DNA from: Verrucomicrobiaceae bacterium
GTDB lineage: Bacteria > Verrucomicrobiota > Verrucomicrobiia > Verrucomicrobiales > Verrucomicrobiaceae
DNA length: 64,000 bases
Assembly (NCBI GenBank): GCA_024232965.1
Contig: JACKQF010000007.1
Coordinates: 248,001-312,000 of the forward strand
Direction: 5' to 3'
The notes below the pieces were generated by a model. That model was not told the DNA's origin and did not search any database. It saw nothing but the letters and a program-made list of their open reading frames with translations. This document shows, in pieces, positions 42,370-51,428 of the stretch (position 1 is its first letter; each line of letters opens with the position of its first letter). Position numbers and translations under genes: made by a program.

Positions 42370-43853
42370 AGCAACTCCTTCTCGCACTAACGTTATGCAC
42401 TGCCAGCATCGCCGCTGAGAGTCGCCCGCCAAATATCGTATTCGTTTTCGCCGATGACCTGGGCTGGAAAGATGTCGGCTATCAAGGCACCGATTTCATG
42501 GAGACCCCACGCATTGATGCGCTGGCTAAAGAAGGCATGGTGTTTTCCGCCGGATACGCCGCCGCAGGGAACTGCGCACCCAGCCGAGCCTGTCTGATGT
42601 CTGGGACCTACACGCCGCGACATCACGTCTATGCTGTGGGCAGCACGGATCGCGGCAACAAAGCGGCGCAACGATTGGTGCCGATTCCGAATCACAACGG
42701 ACTCCCCAAGGACAATGTCACTATGGCTGATGCATTGAAAGCGGCAGGCTATGCCACGGGGCATTTTGGCAAGTGGCATCTGGCTGGCAAAGACGGGGCG
42801 CTGCCAACGGAGCAAGGTTTCGATGTGTCGTTCGATTCGTTTGGTGAAGGTCCGGAAAAAGAAGGCGCTGAAGGTAACAAAAAGGGGCCTCCCGAGGATC
42901 CCAAAGGCGTTTTCACCCTGACCCGCAAAGCCTGTGAATTCATCGAGACCAACAAAGATCATCCGTTCTTCTGCTACATCGCGCATCACGCGATCCACAC
43001 TCCCTTGCAAGGCAGGGCGGAGACATTGGAGCACTTCAAGGCAAAGGCTCCGGGTGCTCAACACCACGATGCGTTGTATGCCGCCTGCACGTACGATTTG
43101 GATGAAAGCGTCGGAGTCCTGTTGAGCAAGCTCAAGGAACTCGGGCTCGAAGAGCATACGTTGTTTGTCTTTACCAGCGATAACGGAGGCACCCAACAGT
43201 CATCGCAGGAACCCCTGCGCGGAAACAAGGGCTGTTATTACGAAGGCGGGACTCGCGAGCCTTTTATCATTCGCTGGCCCGGTGTTACCAAACCGGGTAG
43301 CCGCTGTGATGTGCCCGTCATCAATGTGGATCTGTATCCGACCTTTCTGGCAGCGGCGGGCGCGGGGGTTCCCGACGGCAAGATTCTGGACGGCGAGAGT
43401 CTCTTACCGCTGCTGCGTGGGGACGGCGCGCTCAAGCGCAGCGCGATTTACTGGCATTTTCCTGGGTATTTGGATAACCCGGTGATCCGTGGTCGCGAGC
43501 TCGATGTGAAGACGGGTTTCCGCAGTCGGCCCGTGAGTGTCATTCACAAGGGTGATTGGAAGTTGCATTTGTATCACGAGGAATGGCAACTCGACGGCGG
43601 GCGTGAGAAACTGGACTCGAATCATGCGGTGGAACTCTACAATCTCGCGGACGACATTGGTGAACGCACCGATGTCTCAACCTCGAATCCACAGAAGCGT
43701 GATGAACTGCTGGCAGACCTGGATGCTTGGTTCAAGTCCGTCGACGCGCTGATCCCAACGGAGCCCAATCCAAAGTATGACCCCGCTGCAACGGGAAAAG
43801 CCAAGGGAAAAGGGAAGGGCAAAGGTAAGAACAAGAAGACCAAGGCAAACTAA
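42366..43853 (+). CDS. Exported sulfatase 2, arylsulfatase A-like
   Basis: 495 residues; signal peptide MKQLLLALTLCTASIAAE. Formylglycine motif C70-A-P-S-R (GNCAPSRACLMSG), metal ligands in VFADDLG and FTSDNGGTQ, substrate-side blocks HFGKWHLAG and RGNKGCYYEGGTREPFIIRWPG. The latter is typical of exo-acting arylsulfatases, which read a chain end. The tail is KGKGKGKGKNKKTKAN, a low-complexity Lys-Gly stretch not part of the sulfatase fold. Coupled by ATGA overlap to sulfatase 1. Confidence 0.94.
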   Translation: MKQLLLALTLCTASIAAESRPPNIVFVFADDLGWKDVGYQGTDFMETPRIDALAKEGMVFSAGYAAAGNCAPSRACLMSGTYTPRHHVYAVGSTDRGNKAAQRLVPIPNHNGLPKDNVTMADALKAAGYATGHFGKWHLAGKDGALPTEQGFDVSFDSFGEGPEKEGAEGNKKGPPEDPKGVFTLTRKACEFIETNKDHPFFCYIAHHAIHTPLQGRAETLEHFKAKAPGAQHHDALYAACTYDLDESVGVLLSKLKELGLEEHTLFVFTSDNGGTQQSSQEPLRGNKGCYYEGGTREPFIIRWPGVTKPGSRCDVPVINVDLYPTFLAAAGAGVPDGKILDGESLLPLLRGDGALKRSAIYWHFPGYLDNPVIRGRELDVKTGFRSRPVSVIHKGDWKLHLYHEEWQLDGGREKLDSNHAVELYNLADDIGERTDVSTSNPQKRDELLADLDAWFKSVDALIPTEPNPKYDPAATGKAKGKGKGKGKNKKTKAN

Positions 43854-43866
43854 TCCATCGCGCTCT

Positions 43867-45453
43867 ATGAAAATTATTCTCTCGGCAGTCCTCTGCACTC
43901 TCTGCTGTATCTCATCAGCCGCAGACAAGCCTAACATCGTTGTCATCCTCGTTGATGACATGGGCTTTTCTGATCTCGGATGTTACGGGAGCGAAATCCC
44001 AACTCCAAACCTCGACGCTCTTGCTGCGGACGGGCTGAAGTTTACGCAGTTTTACAACACGGGTCGTTGCTGCCCGACTCGCGCGTGTTTGCTGACGGGA
44101 TTGTATCCGCATCAGGCAGGCGTGGGTCACATGACGGATGACAAAGGTGTTCCCGGTTATGCTGGGCGATTGAACGATCAGTGTGTGACCATTGCGGAAG
44201 TGCTGAAGCCTGCGGGTTACTTCACCATCATGAGTGGCAAGTGGCACGTCGGGCAGAACCTCGGCGTCACGCCCTGGGGGCGTGGCTTTGATCGCAGCCT
44301 GAATCCTGCGGCAGGCGGATTTTATTACGGCGGTTCGTCGCGCTACGATCTTTCGCTGAACGGAGAGGCCATCAAAGCGGATGATCCACGCTTGCCGAAG
44401 GATTGGTATAGCACTGACCTTTGGACAACCTATGGATTGAAGTTCATCGACGAGGCCTTGGCAGAAAAGAAACCCTTCTATCTGCATCTCTGCCACAACG
44501 CGCCCCATTTTCCCCTGCAAGCGCCGGCTGAGGAGATTGCGAAGTTTCGTGGCCAATACAAACAAGGCTGGGGAGTCACGCGGGACAAACGATATGCTCG
44601 CTTGAAGGAGTTGGGCATCATTGATCCCGCCTGGGCCAAGGCACCGCGCCCTCAACCCGTTCAGCCTTGGAAGGATGTGTTGCCAGAGGAAAAGGATCGC
44701 TTTGATCATCTCATGGCCACGTATGCTGCTGTCGTGCTTCACATGGACAAAGCAGTGGGCGATCTTGTCGCGGGCCTGAAGCAGCGTGGCGTTTTTGATA
44801 ATACCCTCATCATGTTCATGAGCGACAATGGAGGGAACGCAGAGTCTGGTCCAAAAGGTAAGACAGAGGGTGATCCGAGCCAGGCAAGTTCCAACTGGTT
44901 CTGCGGCGAGAGCTGGGCCTTTGTCGAGAACACTCCCTTTCGCCTCTTCAAACATTACAATCACGAAGGTGGTGTTGCGACGCCGCTCATCGCGCACTGG
45001 CCGGCTGGGATTGCTGCGAAGGGCGAGTTGCGAACCCAGCCGGCGCATTTGATTGATATCATGGCCACTTGCGCGGATTTCGGTGGCGCTACCTATCCGC
45101 AGCACTTCAACAACAAGCCAATCACTGCGATGGAGGGTAAGAGTCTACGCGGTGCTTTTGCCAATGAAGTGATCGAGCGCGATGCTCTGTACTGGGAGCA
45201 CGAAGGAAACGCGGCGGTGAGAGTCGGTGATATCAAGTTGGTGCGCGAAGGTCGCAACAGTGCCTGGGAACTCTACGACATGAAGACTGACCGTACCGAA
45301 TTGCACGATCTGGCCGCAGCGCAGCCAGAGAAGGTGAAGGAACTGGCGGCAAAGTGGGAGAGTTGGGCCGAGCGTGCCCATGTGAAGCCCTATCCAGCTG
45401 AAGGGAGCGGCAAGAAGAAGGGTAAGGGTAAAGGCAAAGGGAAGAAAAACTAG
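43867..45453 (+). CDS. Exported sulfatase 3 (arylsulfatase)
   Basis: 528 residues from MKIILSAVLC, 13 bp after sulfatase 2; the longer in-frame start lies inside that gene. Signal peptide, then NIVVILVDDMGFSDLGCYG. The active site is C68-C-P-T-R (GRCCPTRACLLTGLYPH), the C-x-P-T-R variant, with a second Cys next to it. It has a large insert (about 230-330, AKAPRPQPVQPWKDVLPEE) and MSDNGGN for metal binding; this resembles bacterial arylsulfatases of the AtsA type. It ends SGKKKGKGKGKGKKN, another Lys-Gly tail. Same strand, probably same transcript. Confidence 0.94.
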   Translation: MKIILSAVLCTLCCISSAADKPNIVVILVDDMGFSDLGCYGSEIPTPNLDALAADGLKFTQFYNTGRCCPTRACLLTGLYPHQAGVGHMTDDKGVPGYAGRLNDQCVTIAEVLKPAGYFTIMSGKWHVGQNLGVTPWGRGFDRSLNPAAGGFYYGGSSRYDLSLNGEAIKADDPRLPKDWYSTDLWTTYGLKFIDEALAEKKPFYLHLCHNAPHFPLQAPAEEIAKFRGQYKQGWGVTRDKRYARLKELGIIDPAWAKAPRPQPVQPWKDVLPEEKDRFDHLMATYAAVVLHMDKAVGDLVAGLKQRGVFDNTLIMFMSDNGGNAESGPKGKTEGDPSQASSNWFCGESWAFVENTPFRLFKHYNHEGGVATPLIAHWPAGIAAKGELRTQPAHLIDIMATCADFGGATYPQHFNNKPITAMEGKSLRGAFANEVIERDALYWEHEGNAAVRVGDIKLVREGRNSAWELYDMKTDRTELHDLAAAQPEKVKELAAKWESWAERAHVKPYPAEGSGKKKGKGKGKGKKN

Positions 45454-45493
45454 CGTTTAGCAGCATCTCGCGCCGAATCGAATCACCAACCTC

Positions 45494-46984
45494 GTGAGAC
45501 ACCTTCTCATCTTCTTTGCACTTTGCCCGCTGCTTTCTGCTACGGCGGCACCGAACGTATTGCTCATCCTTGTCGATGACCTCAAGCCAACGCTGGGTTG
45601 CTATGGCGATGTCGCAGCTAAGACGCCGAATATTGACCGTCTGGCGGCACGTGGGATGCGCTTTGATTTGGCGTATTGCAATCAAGCGGTGTGCGCACCA
45701 TCGCGCTTCACTCTGATGCTGGGCTCTCACTCGACCTCCACAGGCTTGTACGGTTTGGGGAGTCGTTTGCGTGAGTCCTGGCCGGATGCGGTGACGCTAC
45801 CGCAGCACTTTGCGGTCCATGGGGGCTATCGCACAGAGTCGATTGGCAAAGTCTTCCACATCGGTCACGGCAATGAGGGCGATCCACAGTCGTTCTCGGT
45901 TCCGCATTTCAAGGATAAGGTCATCGAATACCTCGATCCAGAAAGCACGGAAGGCGGGCAACTCACGCGCGAGGAAGCCCTGTTCACCAATCAGATGCTG
46001 GATAAAATCCGCAGCCTGCCACGTGGCGCTGCCTTTGAGTCTCCAGATGCGAAAGATGAAGACTACGCCGATGGGAGGGTCGCGGCAGAGGTGATGCGGC
46101 GTCTTCAAAGAGCTGCCAAGCGCCGGGAGGATTCAGGTGCCCCCTTCTTCATCGCTGCTGGTTTTGTGAGGCCTCATCTGCCGTTCTGTGCGCCGAAGAA
46201 GTATTGGGACATGCACGATCCAGCGAAGTTACCACAACCCGAGTTTGAAGATCACGCGGCAGGCTCTCCGAAGGTGGCGCAGAAACGTGGCGGGGAGATT
46301 GCCGCCTACAAACCCGTGCCGGCGGACCCTGAAGAAGCGTTTTCGCCCGAGCTTAAGCGCCACTTGATCCACGGGTACTATGCCAGCACCAGTTTCGTCG
46401 ATGCACAGATTGGCAAAGTCATGGCAGAACTCGATCGATTGGGCTTGGCGGATGATACCATCGTGGTTCTCTGGGGAGATCATGGGTTTCACTTGGGCGA
46501 CCACGGCATGTGGACGAAGCACACAAATTACGAGCAAGCTAACCACATCCCTTTGCTCTTCATTGCACCTGGCGTGACCAAGCCTGGGAGCAGTACCCGA
46601 CAACTGGCGGAGACGGTTGACATTTTTCCCACCCTGGCGGCCTTGGCTCATCTGCCGCCGCCGAGCGGGCCCCAGCCCATCGACGGGCTTAGCCTCGTGC
46701 CCGTGCTCAAGGACCCGGCGGCACGTATTCGAGATCACGCCTATCACGCTTACCCCAAGGAAAAACTGGGTCGCGCGATTCGCACGGAACGCTATAGGCT
46801 CGTCGAATGGAAAAAAGCCGCCGCCTCAGCGGATACAGCGATCTTTGAGCTCTACGATTACCAAACGGATCCGCTTGAACGGAAAAACCTAGCGAACGAA
46901 AAACCGGAAATAGTGAAGCAGCTCCGCGCCATTCTCGCTCGTTATCCAGAGGCGCTGATTGAGGCTCCGAAGGGGACAAAGTGA
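45494..46984 (+). CDS. Exported sulfatase 4 (iduronate-2-sulfatase-like)
   Basis: 496 residues with GTG start at 45494 and a signal peptide (RHLLIFFALCPLLSATA). Active site C67-A-P-S-R in NQAVCAPSRFTLMLGSHSTSTGLY. The blocks ILVDDLKPTLGCYG, SIGKVFHIGHG, FVRPHLPFCAPKKYWD and LWGDHGFHLGDHGMW are those of iduronate-2-sulfatases, which act on uronic acid 2-sulfate. Unlike its neighbours it ends EAPKGTK without a Lys-Gly tail. 40 bp downstream of sulfatase 3. Confidence 0.94.
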   Translation: MRHLLIFFALCPLLSATAAPNVLLILVDDLKPTLGCYGDVAAKTPNIDRLAARGMRFDLAYCNQAVCAPSRFTLMLGSHSTSTGLYGLGSRLRESWPDAVTLPQHFAVHGGYRTESIGKVFHIGHGNEGDPQSFSVPHFKDKVIEYLDPESTEGGQLTREEALFTNQMLDKIRSLPRGAAFESPDAKDEDYADGRVAAEVMRRLQRAAKRREDSGAPFFIAAGFVRPHLPFCAPKKYWDMHDPAKLPQPEFEDHAAGSPKVAQKRGGEIAAYKPVPADPEEAFSPELKRHLIHGYYASTSFVDAQIGKVMAELDRLGLADDTIVVLWGDHGFHLGDHGMWTKHTNYEQANHIPLLFIAPGVTKPGSSTRQLAETVDIFPTLAALAHLPPPSGPQPIDGLSLVPVLKDPAARIRDHAYHAYPKEKLGRAIRTERYRLVEWKKAAASADTAIFELYDYQTDPLERKNLANEKPEIVKQLRAILARYPEALIEAPKGTK

Positions 46985-47003
46985 TTACGTTCGATCCAAC
47001 TCT

Positions 47004-48437
47004 ATGAAGCCACTATTCCTTTTCTTATCGACACTCTGTCTCTGTCATCCCGCCTTTTGTGCGACGCCGAATTTTCTACTCATCATTGCTGATGATCTGT
47101 GCTGGCGTGATTTGGGGTATGAGGGCAGTCCTGATGTCAAGACGCCAAACTTGGACAAGCTACGCACAGAATCGATGCATTTGCGTGGCATGTTTAACCC
47201 TGCCACAAGTTGTTCGCCGACGAGGCACTCGCTTTATACCGGATTGTATCCCATCCGCAGTGGTGCCTTTCCGAATCACACCCGCGTCTATGACGGTGCG
47301 AAGAGTCTATTCACTTACTTGAAGGAGGCTGGCTACCGAACAGCGCTGCAGAACAAGGAGCATATCGGGCCGAAGCCCTCCTTCCCTTACGAGCACATTG
47401 AGGGAGCAGATGATCTGACGGTCACCAAGGCGTTTGTGACTCGTGATGCCGCGCAACCTTGGTTCATGGTGTTTGCATCCAACGATCCGCATGGACCGTG
47501 GACACGTGGCCCCAAGTATGATCCAGCTAAAATCAGCGTTCCTGAGTATCTGCACGACAACGCCGTGACGCGTGATCTCTTGGCGGCTTACTTTGGCGAG
47601 ATCTCGAAACTGGACGAACAAGTCGGCGCGCTGATGAAGATGCTGGAAGACACTCAGCAGGTTGAGAACACCGTCGTATTGTTTGTCAGCGAGCAAGGAA
47701 GCAGCTTCCCCTACGGCGGGAAGTGGAGCGTCTATGACAATGGCATCCACGCCTCTGCGATTCTGCGCTGGCCGGGGAAGGTGAAGCCCGGGAGCAGCAG
47801 TGGCGCACTGATGCAATACGTCGATGTTCCACCGACCTTCCTCGCGGCTGCTGGCATCGATCCAACGAAGATTGATGTGGGTTGCCCCGATGCAAAAGGC
47901 GGCATTGGTTTTGATGGGCTCAGCTTCTTGCCAGTACTGCTTGGCGAGGCTGATCACCTGCGCGACTACATCTTTGCCCAGCACACAACGGTTGGCACGA
48001 ACGGGGCGATCGGCCCGTATCCGATGCGGGCGGTGCGAGATACGAGATACAAGCTGGTGCGGAATCTTGCTCCCGAACTGACCTATACCATTGGCGGCAT
48101 CCACAAAGGAGAGCCAATTGATTCTTGGAAGGCGGATGCAGATACCGACTACAAGCTAGCGGACCGGGTCAAGTGGCTCTTCAATCGGCCCGGAGAGGAG
48201 CTCTACGATCTGCAAACTGATCCGCTAGAGATGCATAATCTTGCCGCTGATCCAGCCTTTGCGGAGCACAAAGCAATGCTGCAAACTCAACTGGATGCTT
48301 GGATTGCGCAGCAGGGTGACAAAGGCATCGAAACGGAAAAGCTGGCACCCACGCGGCAGGGGAAAAGCGATGTGGAGCCCCGCAAAGGTAAAGGTAAAGG
48401 TAAAGGGAAGGGCAAAGATAAGAAGAAGGGGAAATAG
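47004..48437 (+). CDS. Exported sulfatase 5 (heparan N-sulfatase-like)
   Basis: 477 residues from MKPLFLFLST, 19 bp after sulfatase 4. Active site C70-S-P-T-R (TSCSPTRHSLYTGLYPI). FLLIIADDLCWRDLGYEG and FASNDPHGPW are the metal and substrate blocks. FVSEQGSSFPYGGKW replaces the commoner 'SDHG' metal block by SEQG, so one ligand is Glu-Gln instead of Asp-His, as in sulfamidase-like members. The tail RKGKGKGKGKGKDKKKGK is the longest Lys-Gly tail of the set. The next gene begins directly after its stop. Confidence 0.92.
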   Translation: MKPLFLFLSTLCLCHPAFCATPNFLLIIADDLCWRDLGYEGSPDVKTPNLDKLRTESMHLRGMFNPATSCSPTRHSLYTGLYPIRSGAFPNHTRVYDGAKSLFTYLKEAGYRTALQNKEHIGPKPSFPYEHIEGADDLTVTKAFVTRDAAQPWFMVFASNDPHGPWTRGPKYDPAKISVPEYLHDNAVTRDLLAAYFGEISKLDEQVGALMKMLEDTQQVENTVVLFVSEQGSSFPYGGKWSVYDNGIHASAILRWPGKVKPGSSSGALMQYVDVPPTFLAAAGIDPTKIDVGCPDAKGGIGFDGLSFLPVLLGEADHLRDYIFAQHTTVGTNGAIGPYPMRAVRDTRYKLVRNLAPELTYTIGGIHKGEPIDSWKADADTDYKLADRVKWLFNRPGEELYDLQTDPLEMHNLAADPAFAEHKAMLQTQLDAWIAQQGDKGIETEKLAPTRQGKSDVEPRKGKGKGKGKGKDKKKGK

Positions 48438-49544
48438 GTGCGCAGTCCTTACCTCGTTTGTCAGTCCTTTTGGAAGGGCAGTGCTGGTGCCGCAGTGCTG
48501 TGGCTTGTGTTTGCCGTCATATTGCCTTCGCCAGTTTCTGCAGACGGCACCATCCGCTGGGAACCCGCAACGAAGCGTTTGCTTCAGGCTGGAGCGACCT
48601 ATGGGCGGATGCGACAACTCGCGGATGGTGTCGTGCTGCTGAGTTATGAAAGAGGTGGGCGATCATGGACGCGGCGTGGTGCTGATGGAGCTCGCACCTG
48701 GGGGGAGCCGGTGCTGGCTGCTGCTTTTGACGCAGGTGTGGCGGCGAATCCTGAGCTATGCCGGTTGCAGAGCGGTGTGGTGTTGTGTTTCTTCAACGAA
48801 CGCCCCAAACAGCAGAACGAGAACGATCATTTCGCGATCGGCCTGAGCAGCAGTCGTGATGGCGGAAAGAGTTGGACGCCTCGATCTGAGACCGTCTACC
48901 GAGCTGGCAATACGCAGTCCTCTGCGTGTTGGGAGCCTGCTGGTGTGCAGATGCCGGATGGCGAATTGCGGCTGTTCTTTGCCCATGAACTGCCGGGGCA
49001 GCAGGAGATCCTCATGATGACTTCTCGCGATGATGGGGCGACATGGAGCACGGCGCAGCGATGCTCTCTCCGCCCAGGTCGTCGGGATGGGATGCCAGTG
49101 CCGTTGTTGCTCAGGGATGGGCAGGTGGTGATCTCTGTGGAGGACAATGGCATCGCGGGTCAAGACCGCCCGCACCCGCCCTTTCGGCCATCGATCATCG
49201 CTCCCGCAGCGCACGAGCGCTGGATGGCGTTGAAGCATAGCCCGCCGGACAACTGCAACGTCGCCGCGCCGTATCTCGCTCGGTTGCCGTCCGGGGAGAC
49301 TCTGTTGGCCACTCAGAGCAACGAGGATGAGCACCGTTGGCATCGGACCGTGGTCTATGTGGGCAACCCGCAGGCGAAAGACTTTGCGGCGAGATCTCTT
49401 CCCTTCGGATTGCCACCCGAAACGAATTGCGAATGGAACTCCCTGGTTGTGCTGGCTGATGGAACCATCATTGCAATCACGAATGCGATGATCGGCGGCA
49501 AACGTGGACTTTGGGCCGTGAATGGGCGGCTTGCGCACCGATGA
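48438..49544 (+). CDS. Exported sialidase-like (BNR/Asp-box) six-bladed propeller protein
   Basis: 368 residues with GTG start right after the sulfatase 5 stop; a signal or TM segment (AAVLWLVFAVILPSPVSA) follows a basic N-terminus. Three Asp-box turns are visible: RGADGARTWGE, SSRDGGKSWTP and TSRDDGATWST. PELCRLQSGVVLCFFNERP and SACWEPAGVQMPDGELRLFF are propeller strands with Arg and Glu candidates. It matches the sialidase/neuraminidase superfamily used by PVC bacteria; substrate may be sialic acid or another sugar. Position in the sulfatase operon suggests action on the same glycan. Confidence 0.85.
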   Translation: MRSPYLVCQSFWKGSAGAAVLWLVFAVILPSPVSADGTIRWEPATKRLLQAGATYGRMRQLADGVVLLSYERGGRSWTRRGADGARTWGEPVLAAAFDAGVAANPELCRLQSGVVLCFFNERPKQQNENDHFAIGLSSSRDGGKSWTPRSETVYRAGNTQSSACWEPAGVQMPDGELRLFFAHELPGQQEILMMTSRDDGATWSTAQRCSLRPGRRDGMPVPLLLRDGQVVISVEDNGIAGQDRPHPPFRPSIIAPAAHERWMALKHSPPDNCNVAAPYLARLPSGETLLATQSNEDEHRWHRTVVYVGNPQAKDFAARSLPFGLPPETNCEWNSLVVLADGTIIAITNAMIGGKRGLWAVNGRLAHR

Positions 49545-49604
49545 TTCATCGATTGCTGAAACTTGGGGCACAGTCCTTTCGTCTTCACACCACTTATGCC
49601 GATC

Positions 49605-50063
49605 ATGAAACCGTTTCTCGCTGTCACCTTCTCTCTGCAGCTGTTGTTCTGCACTGCTCCCGTGCACGCCGCGCTTCCAGGAGCGGATGCTTTGGCAAAG
49701 CTGATCTTGTCTCAGTTTGATGCGAACTCTGATTCCAAGGTGGATACGGGGGAGTGGAACGAAGGGCTCTCCGACAGCTTTGCCAGTCTGGATACGGACG
49801 GTGATGACTCAATTGAGATGGACGAGATCGATGGCATCAGCGGAGAGTTGAACAAGGAGGCTGGTGAGGCCGTGGGTGTCCTCATGACAGCGCTGATCAA
49901 GCAAGTGCTGCTTTCACTCGATACGAATGGCGATAAGCTCATCAGCAAAGAAGAGTTCACGAAACTCTCCGACGCTATGTTTGCAAAGCTGGACGCTGAT
50001 AAAGACACCATGTTGACGGAGGTCGAACTGGCAGAGTTGCCGACGAAGATTCTCTTGAAGTAG
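49605..50063 (+). CDS. Exported EF-hand protein
   Basis: 152 residues from MKPFLAVTFS (ATG at 49596 is an alternative). Signal peptide ends near VHA-AL. Four EF-hand loops follow the D-x-D/N-x-D/N-G pattern: DANSDSKVDTGEW, DTDGDDSIEMDEI, DTNGDKLISKEEF and DADKDTMLTEVEL. It probably binds calcium outside the cytoplasm, where it might stabilise or sense the calcium-dependent sulfatases encoded upstream; that link rests on gene order only. Confidence 0.88.
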   Translation: MKPFLAVTFSLQLLFCTAPVHAALPGADALAKLILSQFDANSDSKVDTGEWNEGLSDSFASLDTDGDDSIEMDEIDGISGELNKEAGEAVGVLMTALIKQVLLSLDTNGDKLISKEEFTKLSDAMFAKLDADKDTMLTEVELAELPTKILLK

Positions 50064-50174
50064 TCGTTGGTAGACTTAAATCGGCCATTTGGGCGCGGCG
50101 GAGTCAAGGTATCTGAGCAGCCTGAAGTTCGGAAATAGAAATTTGCTTCTGGCTGTTTACGTTCAACTAGCCAC

Positions 50175-51419
50175 ATGAGAAATCGTCCACTCACACTCTC
50201 TCTCTGCGCTTTGATGACTGGCGCCGTTTCTGCCGAACAAGTTGGGCCGTGGAACCTCGATGCGCTGAAGTCTCAGGTGCCTGCGATGCAGTGGGTGAAG
50301 CATGAGGGCGCGGTGCAATCTTTGACTTATGCTGGCGAGAAATATGAGGGCCATGACACGGAGGTCTTTGCCTTTTATGCATCACCGATCACGCTCGGGG
50401 AGGCCAAGCCGGGGGCGAAGTTCCCTGGCGTGGTGTGCATTCATGGAGGCGGCGGCACGGCCTTCGCTGACTGGGTGTATCTCTGGGCAAAGCGCGGCTA
50501 TGCGGCGATCGCGATGGATCTGAATGGATCTCGCCCGCCTGATCCGGAGTATGATGCGAATGGTGTGGCGAATGGCAATGGGCATCGAGGCGAACGGACT
50601 CGGCTGCCGAATGGCGGGCCACCCCATGGCAGTGCAGAGAAGTTTGACTCCATTGGCGGCGACACGAGCGACGATTGGCCGTTCCATGCGGCGGCGAGCG
50701 TGATGCGTGCGCATAGTTTGTTGCGGAGCTTTCCGGAGGTGGATGCTGAGAATACTGCGGTGACGGGCATCAGTTGGGGGGGCTACACGACGTGTTTGGT
50801 CGCATCCTTGGATGATCGCTTCAAGGCGGCTGTGCCGGTCTATGGCTGTGGTTTTTTGCATGAGGGCGAGTCAGTTCAGAAGCCGAGTATCGATAAGCTT
50901 GGCGACCGCAAGGCACTTTGGGTGAAGGAATATGATCCGGGGAGCCTGTTGCCGCGTTGCCATGTGCCGATCCTTTTTGTGAATGGCACGAATGACGTTC
51001 ATTACGTTTTGGACAGCTACATGAAGAGCTACAACGTGGTGCCAGGGGAGAAGCATCTTCGCATCCAGGTGAAAATGCCCCACGGTCATCCGCCCGGTTG
51101 GGCTCCGCAAGAGATCGGGCTCTTCATTGATTCCAAGTGCCGAGGCGGGAGGCCGCTGCCGGTGCCGGGGGTTCCGGTCCTTGCCGGTGGGCAAGTGAGT
51201 GTGCCCTATTCCAGCGCTGTGGCGCTGAAGGAGGCGGCCCTGCATTATACGACTGATGGTGGCCTGCGATCCAAGCGGGAGTGGAAGAGCATGCCGGCGA
51301 CGATTGGCGAAGATCTTGTCATCACGCCGCCGCCGCCGGAGGGGGCGAACACTTGGTATGTCTCGCTGACTGACGAGCGCGGCGCGATGGTTACGACTAC
51401 GGTGCAGATTGCGGACTGA
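50175..51419 (+). CDS. Exported acetyl xylan esterase/dienelactone hydrolase-like protein
   Basis: 414 residues with a signal peptide ending near VSA-EQ. The alpha/beta-hydrolase core has the oxyanion stretch VVCIHGGGGTAF, nucleophile elbow GISWGGYT (catalytic Ser), Asp in FVNGTNDVHY and His in MPHGHPPG. A C-terminal beta domain (about 335-414) follows. It is likely an acetylesterase or related carbohydrate esterase; it differs clearly from the CE7-like gene at 21347. Last co-directional gene of the sulfatase cluster, 111 bp after the EF-hand gene, so it may have its own promoter. Confidence 0.85.
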   Translation: MRNRPLTLSLCALMTGAVSAEQVGPWNLDALKSQVPAMQWVKHEGAVQSLTYAGEKYEGHDTEVFAFYASPITLGEAKPGAKFPGVVCIHGGGGTAFADWVYLWAKRGYAAIAMDLNGSRPPDPEYDANGVANGNGHRGERTRLPNGGPPHGSAEKFDSIGGDTSDDWPFHAAASVMRAHSLLRSFPEVDAENTAVTGISWGGYTTCLVASLDDRFKAAVPVYGCGFLHEGESVQKPSIDKLGDRKALWVKEYDPGSLLPRCHVPILFVNGTNDVHYVLDSYMKSYNVVPGEKHLRIQVKMPHGHPPGWAPQEIGLFIDSKCRGGRPLPVPGVPVLAGGQVSVPYSSAVALKEAALHYTTDGGLRSKREWKSMPATIGEDLVITPPPPEGANTWYVSLTDERGAMVTTTVQIAD

Positions 51420-51428
51420 TGCGGAGCG

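Noticed and set aside
43790..43845. Lys-Gly repeat codons as a CRISPR or satellite array
   Set aside because: In frame with the sulfatase stop, short, without spacers; it is a low-complexity protein tail.
43915..45105. - strand ORF (396 codons) opposite sulfatase 3
   Set aside because: Antisense artefact; Arg/His-rich and without domain signature.
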